The translations under genes were made by a program, and so were the position numbers. Source: CAYQMF01 sp964418595 (lineage in GTDB: Bacteria; Planctomycetota; UBA1135; UBA2386). From it: a DNA stretch of 54,462 nt. Numbering within the stretch: position 1 is the first letter of the stretch; every line of letters begins with the position of its first letter. Below the pieces are notes generated by a model, which was given only the letters and a program-made list of their open reading frames with translations, was not told the DNA's origin and did no database searches. Below, in pieces: positions 18,229-28,088 of this stretch. The stretch covers positions 1 to 54,462 of the forward strand of contig CAYQMF010000031.1 of assembly GCA_964418595.1 (NCBI GenBank). The letters are read 5' to 3'.

Positions 18229-21200
18229 ATGCGTACGCCTGACCCGAGCGAGATCGACGACCTCCTGGACCTGGGCATCTCCCGGGCGTTCGGGGCTCCG
18301 GGTCGCGACGGCGAGATGGCGCCCATGTTGGCGGAGCTGGCGGCGGCGGAACCCCCGGTGGTCGAGGCGCTGCCCGAGCAGATCGGCCGGTTCCGCGTCC
18401 TCGGGCTCATCGCGCAGGGGGGCATGGGGATCGTCGTGCGCGCCGAGGATCCCGGTCTCGAGCGCGAGGTCGCGATCAAGTACATGCGCCGCAACGCCGC
18501 CGGGGTGCTCGCCCTGCAGCAGCTCTTCCGGGGTGAAGCCCGCGTGATGGGGCGCCTCCAGCACCCCGGGGTGGTGCCGGTGCACGAGGTCGGCACGATG
18601 GAGGACGGCCGGCACTTCTACGTGATGAAGGTCGTCACCGGCGATTCGCTGCACGACGTGCTGGCGCAGGGTCAACGCGAGGCGCGCGACCGGCGCGAGG
18701 CGCTCACCCTCTTCGGCCGCGTGTGCGAGGCGGTGGCCTTCGCGCACGACCGAGGCGTGGTGCACGGCGACCTCAAGCCCGCCAACGTGATGGTGGGATC
18801 GTTCGGCGAGGTCCAGTTGCTCGACTGGGGGTTTGCTCGGGCCTGTGCCGACGCGGCAGCCGTGGGGTGCGGCTCCGACGTCGAACCCGATGCACCGCGC
18901 GTGCTCGGCACGCCCGGCTACATGGCGCCGGAGCAGGCCCGCGGGATGACGGAAGCGATCGACCGCCGCACCGACGTCTTCGCGCTCGGGTCGATCTTGT
19001 GTGAGATCCTGACCGGCGCTCCCGCGTACCGCGGGGCGAACCGCGACGAGGTCTACCTGCGCGCGCGGAAGGCGTGGCTGGACGACGCGTTCAAGCGCCT
19101 CGACGCCAGTGTCGCCGATCCGGCCCTGGTGGCGCTCGCGCGGAGTTGCCTGGCGGAGGAGCAGGCGGCGCGACCTGCGGACGCGCGCGCTCTCGCCACC
19201 GCGATCCATGCACACCTCACCGCCGTCGAGCGCCGGGCGCAGGATGCTGCGATCGAGGCCGCGCAGGCGCGCGCGAAGGCGGCGGAGGAGCGCAAGGCAC
19301 GCCGCATCACGCTCGCACTCAGCATCGTGGTCATCGTGGCGCTGCTCGGCGCCGGGGCCGCGTATTGGCTGTTCCAGAGCCGGGAGGCGGGGCTGCGCGC
19401 CGATGCCGAGGAACGCGCGCAGGGCGCCCGCCAGCGCGTGCTCGAGTTGCGCGATGTCGCGCGCGCAGCCGGACATCTCGTCGAGCAGCGCTGGGTCGAG
19501 GCGACCGCCGTAGCGCGCGAGGCCGACGCCCTGGCGCGCGGGCCGCACGTCTCACCGATGACCGCAGCCAGCCTCACGGAGCTGCACCGTCAGGTGCAGG
19601 CGGAGGCGGCCGCCGCCCTACGCGAAGGTCGCGCGCGGCGCCTGCTGGAGACCACGCAGCCCCACCTCGGCGAGGAACGGCCGGTGGCCGACGTCGAGGC
19701 CGGCTATCGAGAACTGCTCGGGGTGTTCGGGGTCGACGCGGATCGCGACGATCCGGCGGTGGTGGCGGCCGCGATCGCAAACAGTCCGCTCGCGACTGAC
19801 CTCGCCCACGCCCTGCACCGCTGGGCACACGCGCGGCGTGGCCGGGCCGACGACAACGACCGCGTGCGCCTGCTGCGCCTTGCCGACGCGATCGACCAGG
19901 ACCACTGGCGCACTGAACTTCGACGATGCTGTGGCGCGCGCGACGGCGACGCGCTGCGCGCCCTGAGCAAGGCAGAGGACGTCGGCAAGCAACACGGCGA
20001 GAGCCTGGGGCTCATGGCGGAGTGTCTGCTGAGCGTGGGCGACCGCGCTTCGGCCATCGCCACGTATCGGGTCGCGCACCTGCATCATCCCGGCGACTAC
20101 GCCATCACGCACGACCTCGCCGCGCTCCTCGAACGGTTGAGCCCGCGGCCTTTGGAGGAGATCGCACGCCTGTTCAGCGCCGCACTGGCGCTGCGCCCCA
20201 ACGACCCGCATGCCCTCGTCGACCTCGCCGCCACGCTCACGGAGCGCGGCCAGCTCGAGGACGCCCGTGCGCTCGCGGAGCGCGCCGAGGCGATCGATGC
20301 CGGCTACCCGCGGTTGTGGCTCATGTTGGCTAGCCTGCGCGAACTGACGGGCGATGTCGCCGGGGCGCTCGAGGCGGCGCGCAAAGCTGCCACGCGCCTG
20401 CCGGACTCGGGCATGGCCCAGATCCTGCTGGCCAACCAGGAGCGGCGCGCTGGCCGCCTCGAAGCCGCGCGCGTGGCGTGCGAGCGCGCCCTCGTCCTCG
20501 CGCCGGCACTGGCGGCGGCGCCGCGCGCGCTCGGCGTGATCCACATGGATGAGGGCTGCGTGGGCGCCGCAATCGGGCGCTTCCGCCAGGCGCTGGAGTT
20601 GGACGCGGGGGACCCGGAGATCTGGTACCACCTGGGTCTCGCGCTGAGCGAGATCCGCGACGGAGTCGCGGCGGAGGCCGCGTACCGCAAGGCGGTGGAG
20701 CTGCGACCGCAGTACGCGGAGGCGTGGTGCAACCTCGGATCCGTGCTCGCCAATGCCGGACGTTTCGACGAGGGGATCGCCGCGCTGCGTCGCGGTGCCG
20801 AGATCGGCGAGAAGTCGCCGCGCTGGTCACACCCCACGGCCGCCTGGATCGCGGCGGCGGAGACCCGCCGCGTCGAGGCATCCAAGCTGGACGCGATCCT
20901 CAGCGGTGAGGCGTTGCCGTCGGACCCGGCCCGGTGCGCCGCGTTGGGCGCGCTTGCGGTCGCGCGCGGCGCCAACTCGCTGGCGCGTCGGCTGTTCGCG
21001 GCGGCGATCCGCGGTGGGGCCGGCCGGCAGATCCCGTTCCTGGAACCGGCGTGCGCGGCGTTCCGGATCGCCGGCGGACTCGACCTCGGCCGCACGCCCG
21101 ACGCCGAGGAGCGGCGCGACGCCGCCGGCGAAGCGTATGGTCAGGTCACCGGCGTGCTGGCGCAGATGCGAACTGCGGTTGCCACGGGCCAGATCGACCT

Positions 21201-21360
21201 CGTGCTCCTCCGGAAGATCGTGAGCACCTGGGAGCTGTCGCCCGAGTTCGCGGCGCTCCGAGAGCCCGCGCTGGGAACGCTGCCGGCAGACGATGCGGCA
21301 CCCTGGCGCGAGTTCTGGCAGGACCTGCGCGCGTTCGGCGCCGAGCACGGGCTGCGCTGA
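18229..21360 (+). CDS. Membrane Ser/Thr protein kinase with C-terminal TPR domain
   Basis: 1043 aa. The kinase domain (about residues 53-330) has the glycine loop IAQGGMGIVV, VAIK (Lys84), the catalytic loop HGDLKPANVM (Asp181) and DWG (Asp199) instead of DFG, plus GTPGYMAPEQA. The catalytic loop is HGD, the common bacterial variant of HRD. A single transmembrane helix lies near 358-380 after an Ala/Arg-rich coiled segment. The C-terminal 600 residues are outside and contain degenerate then clear TPRs (IWYHLGLALSEIRDGVAAEA, then YAEAWCNLGSVLANAGRFDEG). Key catalytic residues are present, so activity is likely. It follows the ECF sigma gene and is probably part of its signalling circuit. Confidence 0.92.
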   Translation: MRTPDPSEIDDLLDLGISRAFGAPGRDGEMAPMLAELAAAEPPVVEALPEQIGRFRVLGLIAQGGMGIVVRAEDPGLEREVAIKYMRRNAAGVLALQQLFRGEARVMGRLQHPGVVPVHEVGTMEDGRHFYVMKVVTGDSLHDVLAQGQREARDRREALTLFGRVCEAVAFAHDRGVVHGDLKPANVMVGSFGEVQLLDWGFARACADAAAVGCGSDVEPDAPRVLGTPGYMAPEQARGMTEAIDRRTDVFALGSILCEILTGAPAYRGANRDEVYLRARKAWLDDAFKRLDASVADPALVALARSCLAEEQAARPADARALATAIHAHLTAVERRAQDAAIEAAQARAKAAEERKARRITLALSIVVIVALLGAGAAYWLFQSREAGLRADAEERAQGARQRVLELRDVARAAGHLVEQRWVEATAVAREADALARGPHVSPMTAASLTELHRQVQAEAAAALREGRARRLLETTQPHLGEERPVADVEAGYRELLGVFGVDADRDDPAVVAAAIANSPLATDLAHALHRWAHARRGRADDNDRVRLLRLADAIDQDHWRTELRRCCGARDGDALRALSKAEDVGKQHGESLGLMAECLLSVGDRASAIATYRVAHLHHPGDYAITHDLAALLERLSPRPLEEIARLFSAALALRPNDPHALVDLAATLTERGQLEDARALAERAEAIDAGYPRLWLMLASLRELTGDVAGALEAARKAATRLPDSGMAQILLANQERRAGRLEAARVACERALVLAPALAAAPRALGVIHMDEGCVGAAIGRFRQALELDAGDPEIWYHLGLALSEIRDGVAAEAAYRKAVELRPQYAEAWCNLGSVLANAGRFDEGIAALRRGAEIGEKSPRWSHPTAAWIAAAETRRVEASKLDAILSGEALPSDPARCAALGALAVARGANSLARRLFAAAIRGGAGRQIPFLEPACAAFRIAGGLDLGRTPDAEERRDAAGEAYGQVTGVLAQMRTAVATGQIDLVLLRKIVSTWELSPEFAALREPALGTLPADDAAPWREFWQDLRAFGAEHGLR

Positions 21361-21504
21361 ATCCGGCAACGCTTCCGGTCGGCCGCACGGTCGCCAGCGG
21401 GACGGGTGCCAAGATTCTGACGAACCGTCCCCAAGAACGACCTCGTGCGGCAGAGGAAGGGTGGCGGCACCTGTCGCCCATCCCTCTTCCTCCACTTCCC
21501 GACC

Positions 21505-24500
21505 ATGTCCGTACGACCAAACCTCCGTGTCGCCGCCCTGGCGACTCTCTCCGTCGGTGCGTCGAGCGCCGTCTTCGCCCAAGGGCCGGCGACGCAGGTT
21601 GCCGACATCGCGACCACGACGACCGCGGTCAGCCACTCGAACGCACGCCACTTCAACGCGGTGAGCGGGACGACCATGTTCTTCCAGGCCAGCGATGATG
21701 CCACCGGCGGCGAGCCGTGGATCACCGACGGCACGGTCGCCGGCACGCGCCGCATCGCCGACGTCAACCCCGGCGTCGGCAGCTCCGCCGCGATCGGCTT
21801 CGTCGAGGTCACGCCCGGCGTGTACCTCTTCCAGGCGATGCACGCAGCGGTCGGCCAGGAGGTCTGGCGCACCGACGGGACCCAGGCCGGCACGTCGCTG
21901 GTGAAGGACATCCGCCCCGGTCTCGAGAGCGCGGTGCAGTTCGGCACCATGGTCAACATGGGCGGGATCGTCTACTTCTCGGCGCACGACGGCGTCACCG
22001 GCTTCGAGCTGTGGCGCACCGACGGCACGGCCGCGGGCACGTGGCAGGTCAAGGACATCAACACGGGCCTCAACAGCGCGTCGCCGAACGACCTCACCGT
22101 CCTCGGCAGCCAGCTCTTCTTCCGCGCCAACGATGGCGTCAACGGCACCGAACTGTGGGTCAGCGACGGGACCCTCGCCGGCACCACGATGGTCGCCGAC
22201 CTCAACCCGGGCACGGCGAGTGGCAGCCCGGGCAACATGGCGGTGTACGGCGGACGCCTCTACTTCGGTGCGTTCGAGCCGGTGAACGGCAACGAGCTGT
22301 ACTGGTCGGACGGGCTCACCGTGAACCTGGTGCAGGACCTGCGGCCTGGTACCTCGGGCGCGACGCCGACCGGCCTGGTCGTGTGGAACGGCAAGCTCTA
22401 CTTCACGGCGAACGACGGCACCAACGGCAGCGAGCTGTGGAGCTACGACGGCTCGACGCTGGCGATGGTCGCCGACATCAATCTGGCCGCGGGTGGCAGC
22501 AGCTTCCCGGGCTTCCTCACGCCCGCCGGGACGCGCATGTTCTTCCAAGCGAGCGATGGCGCCAGCGGCAGCGAGCTGTGGGTCACCGACGGCACGGTCG
22601 CCGGCACGATGATGATGGGTGACATCAACCCGGGTTCGGCCAGCTCGAGCCCGAACCGGATGATCGCGGTGGGCAACTCCGTGTTCTTCTCGGCCAGTGA
22701 CGGCGTGAACGGTGCCGAGGCCTGGACCAGCGACGGCACGGTCGCCGGCACGATCCTGCTCCGCGACATCATGGTCGGGTCGGGTACGTCGTCGATCAAC
22801 TTCTGCACCGCGTTCCAGGGCGCGGCGTGGTTCCAGGCGGCCAACGCCACCGCTGGCCAGGAGCTGTGGCGCAGCGACCTCACCGTCGCCGGCACACAGA
22901 TGTTCCTCGAGATCGCACCGACGGTGCCGAGCTCGAACCCCTACCCGGTCGTCTCCGTGGCCGACGGGTCGTTCTCGGTCTTCGCGGCGGACGACGGCGT
23001 CAATGGCCTCGAGCTGTGGCGCACGGACGGGACCGCCGGTGGCACGGGGATGCTGGCCGACATCAACACCACTCCGGGCGTCGGAGGTGCGGTGGGCCAG
23101 CTCACCGCGGTCGGGAACAAGGTGTTCTTCACCGCCGACAACGGCTCGACCGGGCGCGAGCTCTGGGTGACCGACGGCACCGTCGCCGGCACGCAGCTCG
23201 TGCTGGACATCCGCCCTGGCACGAACGGGTCGTTCCCCTTCAACCTGACGTCGTTCCGCGGTCGCCTCTACTTCTCCGCCGGTGACGGTTCGACCGGCAC
23301 GGAGATGTGGATGAGCGACGGCTCGGCGGCGGGCACGGTTGCGGTCACCGACCTCAATCCGGGCACCGCGAGCAGCAGCCCGTCGAACTTCCTCGTCGTG
23401 AACGACAAGATGTTCTTCTCCGCGAGCAATGGCACGACCGGCACCGCCGTGGGCACCGAGTTGTGGATCACCGACGGCACGACCGCCGGCACCTCGCTCG
23501 TGAAGGACATCCGCGCCGGCACGACCAGCTCGTCGCCGAGCACCTTCGTCGCCTTCCGGGACAAGTGCTACTTCACGGCCGACAACGGCGTGACCGGGCG
23601 CGAGCTGTGGGTGAGCGACGGGACCAACGCCGGCACCATGCTGGTGGCCGACATCCATCCCGCTGGCAGCTCGGTGCCGGCCATGCTGGGGGTCTCGAAC
23701 GGCCGGCTGTATTTCTCGGCCAACGACAACGTCAACGGTGTCGAGCTCTGGTCGACGGACGGCACGACGACCGCGATGGTCAAGGACATCGCGCCGGGCG
23801 CGCTGAACAGCTCGCCCACCCGCTTCGCCGACCTCGGCACATTCGCGGTCTTCTTCGCCACCGACACGGTGAGTGGCCAGGAGCCGTGGCGCACGGACGG
23901 CACCGCCGCCGGGACGCAGCAGATCGCCGATGTCAATCCGGGCGCCGTGGGCAGCCTCGGCTCGAACGGATTCCTGTGGGCGCCCCCGGGTGCGAGCCGC
24001 GCGCTGTTCGCCGGCACCGACGGCGTCAGCGGCGTCGAGCTGTGGCGCACGGATGGCACGACCCTCGGCACGGTGTTGCACCAGGACATCGAGGCGGGTG
24101 CGGGCAACTCCAACCCCAATGCCTACGCCGGCACCATGCCGACCGCGATGGGCTGCAAGATCCTGTTCAGCGCCACGACCGCTGCGTCGGGCACGGAGCT
24201 GTGGGTGATCGACGCGGGCCTCGCCAGCGCCACGCCCTACGGTGTCGCGTGCACTGGCACCGGCGGGAAGTTCCCGCACGTCTCCGGCGCCGGTGGCGCG
24301 CCGTCGCTCGGCAACGCCGGCTTCGGCGTGCGGGTCACCAACGCGCTGCCGAACAGCGCCAGCTTCCTCCTCCTGCACGCGCTGCCGGGCGCAGTGTCGC
24401 TCGGCGCGGGCTGCACCTACTACGGTCACCCGTCGTTCGTGCTGCTCGCGGTGGCTGCGCCGACCGACGCCAACGGCGTCGGCACCGTGCCGCTGCCCAT

Positions 24501-24627
24501 CCCCGGCTCGGCGTCGCTCGCGTGCCTGCGCCTCTATGGCCAACACGCGGTCCTCGACGCCGGTGGCGCGTTCGCCGGGCTCGTGGCCCTCACCGAGGGC
24601 ATCGAGATCCTGCTCAATGCGAACTGA
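21505..24627 (+). CDS. Secreted ELWxxDGT-repeat protein, copy 1
   Basis: 1040 aa. A signal peptide ends about residue 25 (SSAVFAQG). The body is 18 imperfect repeats of roughly 45-50 residues built on ELWxTDGTxAGT, each followed by a xLVxDIxPG strand and an LYFxAxDGxxG strand, the layout of a beta-propeller or beta-solenoid surface protein. The last about 125 residues form a different domain starting at ATPYGVACTGTGG, with two Cys and a GTVPLPIPG motif. That domain is shared with the downstream paralogue and may be a surface-anchoring or sorting module. The ATG at 21505 is chosen for the signal peptide. No enzymatic motif is visible. A strong terminator follows. Confidence 0.9.
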   Translation: MSVRPNLRVAALATLSVGASSAVFAQGPATQVADIATTTTAVSHSNARHFNAVSGTTMFFQASDDATGGEPWITDGTVAGTRRIADVNPGVGSSAAIGFVEVTPGVYLFQAMHAAVGQEVWRTDGTQAGTSLVKDIRPGLESAVQFGTMVNMGGIVYFSAHDGVTGFELWRTDGTAAGTWQVKDINTGLNSASPNDLTVLGSQLFFRANDGVNGTELWVSDGTLAGTTMVADLNPGTASGSPGNMAVYGGRLYFGAFEPVNGNELYWSDGLTVNLVQDLRPGTSGATPTGLVVWNGKLYFTANDGTNGSELWSYDGSTLAMVADINLAAGGSSFPGFLTPAGTRMFFQASDGASGSELWVTDGTVAGTMMMGDINPGSASSSPNRMIAVGNSVFFSASDGVNGAEAWTSDGTVAGTILLRDIMVGSGTSSINFCTAFQGAAWFQAANATAGQELWRSDLTVAGTQMFLEIAPTVPSSNPYPVVSVADGSFSVFAADDGVNGLELWRTDGTAGGTGMLADINTTPGVGGAVGQLTAVGNKVFFTADNGSTGRELWVTDGTVAGTQLVLDIRPGTNGSFPFNLTSFRGRLYFSAGDGSTGTEMWMSDGSAAGTVAVTDLNPGTASSSPSNFLVVNDKMFFSASNGTTGTAVGTELWITDGTTAGTSLVKDIRAGTTSSSPSTFVAFRDKCYFTADNGVTGRELWVSDGTNAGTMLVADIHPAGSSVPAMLGVSNGRLYFSANDNVNGVELWSTDGTTTAMVKDIAPGALNSSPTRFADLGTFAVFFATDTVSGQEPWRTDGTAAGTQQIADVNPGAVGSLGSNGFLWAPPGASRALFAGTDGVSGVELWRTDGTTLGTVLHQDIEAGAGNSNPNAYAGTMPTAMGCKILFSATTAASGTELWVIDAGLASATPYGVACTGTGGKFPHVSGAGGAPSLGNAGFGVRVTNALPNSASFLLLHALPGAVSLGAGCTYYGHPSFVLLAVAAPTDANGVGTVPLPIPGSASLACLRLYGQHAVLDAGGAFAGLVALTEGIEILLNAN

Positions 24628-24684
24628 TTGATTGCCCGCCTGGCGGGTCCCGGTTCACGCATGCCCGGGGCCCGCGGTTCTCGT

Positions 24685-24728
24685 GGGCCCTGCCGAGTCT
24701 CGCACCCGGCAGGGCCCGCTTTCTTCTG
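24685..24728 (+). terminator. Intrinsic terminator between the two ELWxxDGT genes
   Basis: A perfect 11-bp inverted repeat (GGGCCCTGCCG at 24685-24695 and its complement at 24707-24717) with an 11-nt loop is followed by GCTTTCTTCTG. It lies 57 bp after the stop of copy 1 and upstream of the copy 2 start, so the two genes are probably separate transcripts. Confidence 0.85.
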
Positions 24729-24762
24729 CGATGATCGCATGCGTCACCAAGAGCACGTCATC

Positions 24763-27700
24763 ATGGGAATCCGCGCATCCACTCTCGTCCTGTCGCTCGT
24801 CGGTCCGGTCGCCGTCGCGTCCGCGCAGGGGCCGGCGACCATGGTCAGCGACATCAATGCCGTGCCCGCGGGCCTGAATCCCAGTTCGAGCCCGGGCAAC
24901 GCCGTGGCGCTGGGCAGCCTCGTGCTCTTCGCTGCGACGGAGGCGACGACCGGGAACGAACTGTGGAGGAGCGACGGGACCCCCGGGGGCACGACGATCG
25001 TGCGCGACATCAATCCGGGCGCCGGGGGCTCCACGCCGCAAGGCTTCGTGGTGCTCAACGGGGTTGCCTACTTCCGGGCGAGCGATGCCGCGCACGGCGC
25101 GGAGCTCTGGCGGACCGATGGAACGACGGCAGGCACGCAGCTCGTTGCGGACATCCTCGCCGGCGCCGGGAGCTCATCGCCGGGGTCCCTCGTGGCGATG
25201 GGCAACAAGATCTACTTCGCGGCTGCGGACGGTCCGGGAGGCGTCGAGCTGTGGCGGAGCGATGGCACGGCGGCCGGTACGGTCCAGGTGCGGGACATCT
25301 GGCCGGGCAACAGCCCGAGCACGCCGGCGTCCCTGCTCGTCTTCAACAACAGGCTCCTGTTCCGCGCCAACGACGGCATCAACGGCGCTGAGCTGTGGAG
25401 CACCGACGGCACGGCCGGTGGAACCTCGATGCTCGCCGACATCAATCCGGCGGGAAGCTCCACGCCGCAGGAGCTGACGGTGTTCGGGAACCGAGTCTAC
25501 TTCTCGGCCAACGATGGCACGAACGGCGCCGAGCTGTGGACGACGGACGGGACGGCCACCGGGACCAGCCTGCTCGTCGACATCAACGTCGGCAACGCGT
25601 CAGGATCACCCAGCCGATTCCATCCCCGGGGCGCGTCCTGCTTGTTCTCGGCATACGGTGGCTCCGGTCAAGAACTGTACATCACCGACGGAACGACCTC
25701 CGGCACACTCATGTTGGCCGACATCGAGCCGGGTGTGCTCTCGTCCTCGCCACAGTCGTTTACGACCCTTGGCAACCACACCTACTTCATGGCGACGACC
25801 ACGCAGTACGGAACGGAGCTATGGCGGACGGACGGAACCGCGGTGGGCACATCGATCTTCATCGACCTCTATCCCGGGGCGGTGTCTGCGGCGGTGTCGG
25901 GCGTCGTCGGGCTGCCGACCGGCGTGCTGTTCGCGGGCAACAACGGCGTGACGGGCCACGAACTGTGGCGCACGGACGGCACGAGCACGTTCCTCGTGGC
26001 GGACCTGAACCCGGGCTCGGCGGGGAGCGGGCCCGTGCCGATCGTGGTGACAGCGAACGGCCTCATCCTCAGCGCCGACGACGGCGCCACCGGGCGCGAG
26101 CCCTGGCGCACGGACGGCACGTTCATGTTGCCGCTGGGCGACGTGAACACCGCGTTGTCGTCGTCGTCGCCGGTCGCAATCACCGACGCGATGGGAGTGC
26201 GCACGCTGTACTTCGCGGCGACCGACGGGGCCACAGGCGTGGAGCTGTGGCGGTCGGATGGGACGGTGGCCGGTACGCGTCAGGTGCGCGACATCCAGGC
26301 AGGAACGGCCTCGTCCGCGCCAACCGGGCTCCTCGCCTCGCGAGGCCGCATCTTCTTCGCGGCCGATGACGGCGTCGCTGGGTCGGAGCTGTGGATCTCC
26401 GACGGCACGCTGCCGGGCACACGGCTCGTGAAGGACATCCGCGCGGGCAGCGTGACGAGCAACATCTTCGGTTTGACGGAGGTCGGCGGCTTCGTCGTGT
26501 TCCGTGCCAACGACGGCACGAACGGCGCGGAGCTCTGGCGCACGGACGGGACCCTGGCCGGCACCACGTTGCTGAAGGACATCGCGCCCGGGAGCGCGAG
26601 CGGCAACCCCGACCGTTTCACTCCGTTCGCCGGTGCGCTGTACTTCGTCGCCAACGATGGCGCGCTCGGGATCGAACTCTGGCGCACCGACGGTACGGCG
26701 GCCGGCACCGTGCTCATCCACGACATCTTCACCGGGGCCGCGAGCGCCAACCCCGACAGCTTGACGGTGCTGGGGTCGCATCTCTACTTCGCCGCGAGCG
26801 ATGCGCTGGGCGGGCGGGAGCTGTGGCGGACGGACGGCACCTCGGTGGGCACCGTCCAGGTCGCCAACATCCAGCCGGGCGTGTCGAGTTCGTCGCCCGC
26901 GGGGCTGACCGCCTCGGGTGGACGGCTCTTCTTCTCGGCTACGGACGGCATCAACGGCATCGAGCCGTGGGTGAGCGATGGCACGGCCGGGGGCACGCGC
27001 CTCGTGCTCGACATCGTGCCGGGCAACGCGGGATCTGCTCCGCGGCTGCTCACGGCGTTCCGGGACCGGATCCTGTTCGTGTGCGACGACGGCGCGCACG
27101 GAGCGGAGATCTGGTCGAGCGACGGCACGGCGGCCGGCACGACGCTCGTGAAGGACATCCTGCCGGGTCTCTTCTCTTCGATTCCGCCGGCGGGGGCGTT
27201 CCTGAAGACGTTGCCTGGCGCGGCGCGTGCCGTGTTCGTCGCCGACGATGGCGTGACGGGCCTCGAGCCATGGGTCACCGACGGCACTGCCGCGGGCACC
27301 GTGTTGCACCAGGACGTCGTGCCTGGCCCGATCGGCAGCCTCCCGGGCGAGCCGGCGCTCGTCTGGAACCGACTCTTCTTCGCAGCACGGGGTGTCGGCA
27401 GCATCGGCCTCGAGTTGTGGTCGATGCGGAGCATGGCTGCGGCGGTGCCGCAGGGCGTGGGCTGCATGGGGACCAACGGTCGGGTCCCCAAGGCTGATGG
27501 CAACGGTGCGCCGATCTCCGGCAGCGCGAGCTTCGCGGTGCGCGTGCGCGACGCGCGCGCGAGTGCGCCGGCGGCGCTCCTGCTCGGAGCGTCGCAAGGG
27601 GCGCTGCCCTTCACGCCGACGTGTGTCCTCACCGTCGACAACCCGCTGCTCGTGTTCGGCGCCGCGACCGATGCGACCGGGGCTGGGAGCGTGCCGCTGG

Positions 27701-27831
27701 CCATCCCGGCGAACGCCGGTACGACCGCCGTGGTGCTCTTTGCGCAGTTCGCGGTCGTCGATGCGGGCGGCCCGGTCCTCGGCGGGTTCACGCTGAGCAA
27801 CGCCGTCCGCTGCGTGACGAACGACAACTGA
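24763..27831 (+). CDS. Secreted ELWxxDGT-repeat protein, copy 2
   Basis: 1022 aa. The signal peptide is MGIRASTLVLSLVGPVAVASA. It again carries 18 ELW/EPW-xxDGT repeats and the same kind of C-terminal domain (VPQGVGCMGTNGRVPK and a closing GSVPLAIPA motif). Start choice: ATG 24763 has an AAGAG about 9 nt upstream and yields a clean signal peptide; ATG 24739 is possible, while longer in-frame extensions would pass through the terminator hairpin. Repeat sequence has diverged well beyond neutral copying from copy 1, so the duplication is not recent. Likely an extracellular structural or adhesive protein; function unknown. Confidence 0.9.
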   Translation: MGIRASTLVLSLVGPVAVASAQGPATMVSDINAVPAGLNPSSSPGNAVALGSLVLFAATEATTGNELWRSDGTPGGTTIVRDINPGAGGSTPQGFVVLNGVAYFRASDAAHGAELWRTDGTTAGTQLVADILAGAGSSSPGSLVAMGNKIYFAAADGPGGVELWRSDGTAAGTVQVRDIWPGNSPSTPASLLVFNNRLLFRANDGINGAELWSTDGTAGGTSMLADINPAGSSTPQELTVFGNRVYFSANDGTNGAELWTTDGTATGTSLLVDINVGNASGSPSRFHPRGASCLFSAYGGSGQELYITDGTTSGTLMLADIEPGVLSSSPQSFTTLGNHTYFMATTTQYGTELWRTDGTAVGTSIFIDLYPGAVSAAVSGVVGLPTGVLFAGNNGVTGHELWRTDGTSTFLVADLNPGSAGSGPVPIVVTANGLILSADDGATGREPWRTDGTFMLPLGDVNTALSSSSPVAITDAMGVRTLYFAATDGATGVELWRSDGTVAGTRQVRDIQAGTASSAPTGLLASRGRIFFAADDGVAGSELWISDGTLPGTRLVKDIRAGSVTSNIFGLTEVGGFVVFRANDGTNGAELWRTDGTLAGTTLLKDIAPGSASGNPDRFTPFAGALYFVANDGALGIELWRTDGTAAGTVLIHDIFTGAASANPDSLTVLGSHLYFAASDALGGRELWRTDGTSVGTVQVANIQPGVSSSSPAGLTASGGRLFFSATDGINGIEPWVSDGTAGGTRLVLDIVPGNAGSAPRLLTAFRDRILFVCDDGAHGAEIWSSDGTAAGTTLVKDILPGLFSSIPPAGAFLKTLPGAARAVFVADDGVTGLEPWVTDGTAAGTVLHQDVVPGPIGSLPGEPALVWNRLFFAARGVGSIGLELWSMRSMAAAVPQGVGCMGTNGRVPKADGNGAPISGSASFAVRVRDARASAPAALLLGASQGALPFTPTCVLTVDNPLLVFGAATDATGAGSVPLAIPANAGTTAVVLFAQFAVVDAGGPVLGGFTLSNAVRCVTNDN

Positions 27832-27916
27832 TCGGCGGTCTCCGCCTGGGCGCACGGCAAGGCGGCTCGGCACAACTCCTCCCCTCCGGGCAACCTTCCG
27901 GGCCGGCGCACGCCGT

Positions 27917-27960
27917 GGCCCACGCCGCTCCGCGGCAAACGCATCGCCACGGCGTGGGTC
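27917..27960. repeat. Inverted repeat after copy 2, possible terminator
   Basis: CCCACGCCG (27919-27927) is the exact complement of CGGCGTGGG (27950-27958), with a 22-nt GC-rich loop. There is no T tract, so it may be a factor-dependent terminator or simply a structured spacer. It lies in the 278-bp gap between copy 2 and the Tol-like operon. Confidence 0.4.
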
Positions 27961-28010
27961 GCGCGTCGTCGCGGTTTCTCACATCGGCGCGCGCCGTTGC
28001 GCTTCACCGC

Positions 28011-28024
28011 GTGGAACTTTCCAC
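28011..28024. promoter_or_regulatory. Palindromic operator candidate upstream of Tol-like operon
   Basis: GTGGAACTTTCCAC has perfect 6-bp arms around CT and slightly extended CGC/GCG flanks. It sits 35 nt upstream of the predicted -35 of the 28110 operon and is AT-richer than its surroundings. A dimeric regulator could bind here, but no regulator is identified. Confidence 0.3.
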
Positions 28025-28058
28025 ACCGCGCCGGGGCGATCCCAGCCCCCAAGACGGG

Positions 28059-28088
28059 TTGTCATAATCCCCCCCCGTCCCGTATCGA
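28059..28088 (+). promoter_or_regulatory. Putative promoter of the Tol-like operon
   Basis: TTGTCA (28059-28064) and TATCGA (28083-28088) are separated by 18 nt, giving a start about 15 nt before ATG 28110. This is the best sigma70-type match in the 278-bp gap. Confidence 0.45.

Noticed and set aside
20827..24546. 1239-aa minus-strand ORF opposite the kinase and ELWxxDGT copy 1
   Set aside because: Low-complexity Arg/Ala/Gly/Asp composition repeating with the sense-strand repeats; no signal or domain. Typical of GC-rich antisense.
24628..24762. N-terminal extension of ELWxxDGT copy 2
   Set aside because: It would translate through the strong terminator hairpin and would bury the signal peptide.
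18186..28055. CCCAAGA words upstream of several genes (near 18190, 21433, 28048, and antisense near 5515) as a shared regulatory motif
   Set aside because: At this base composition several chance occurrences per window are expected, and distances to the start codons vary widely.
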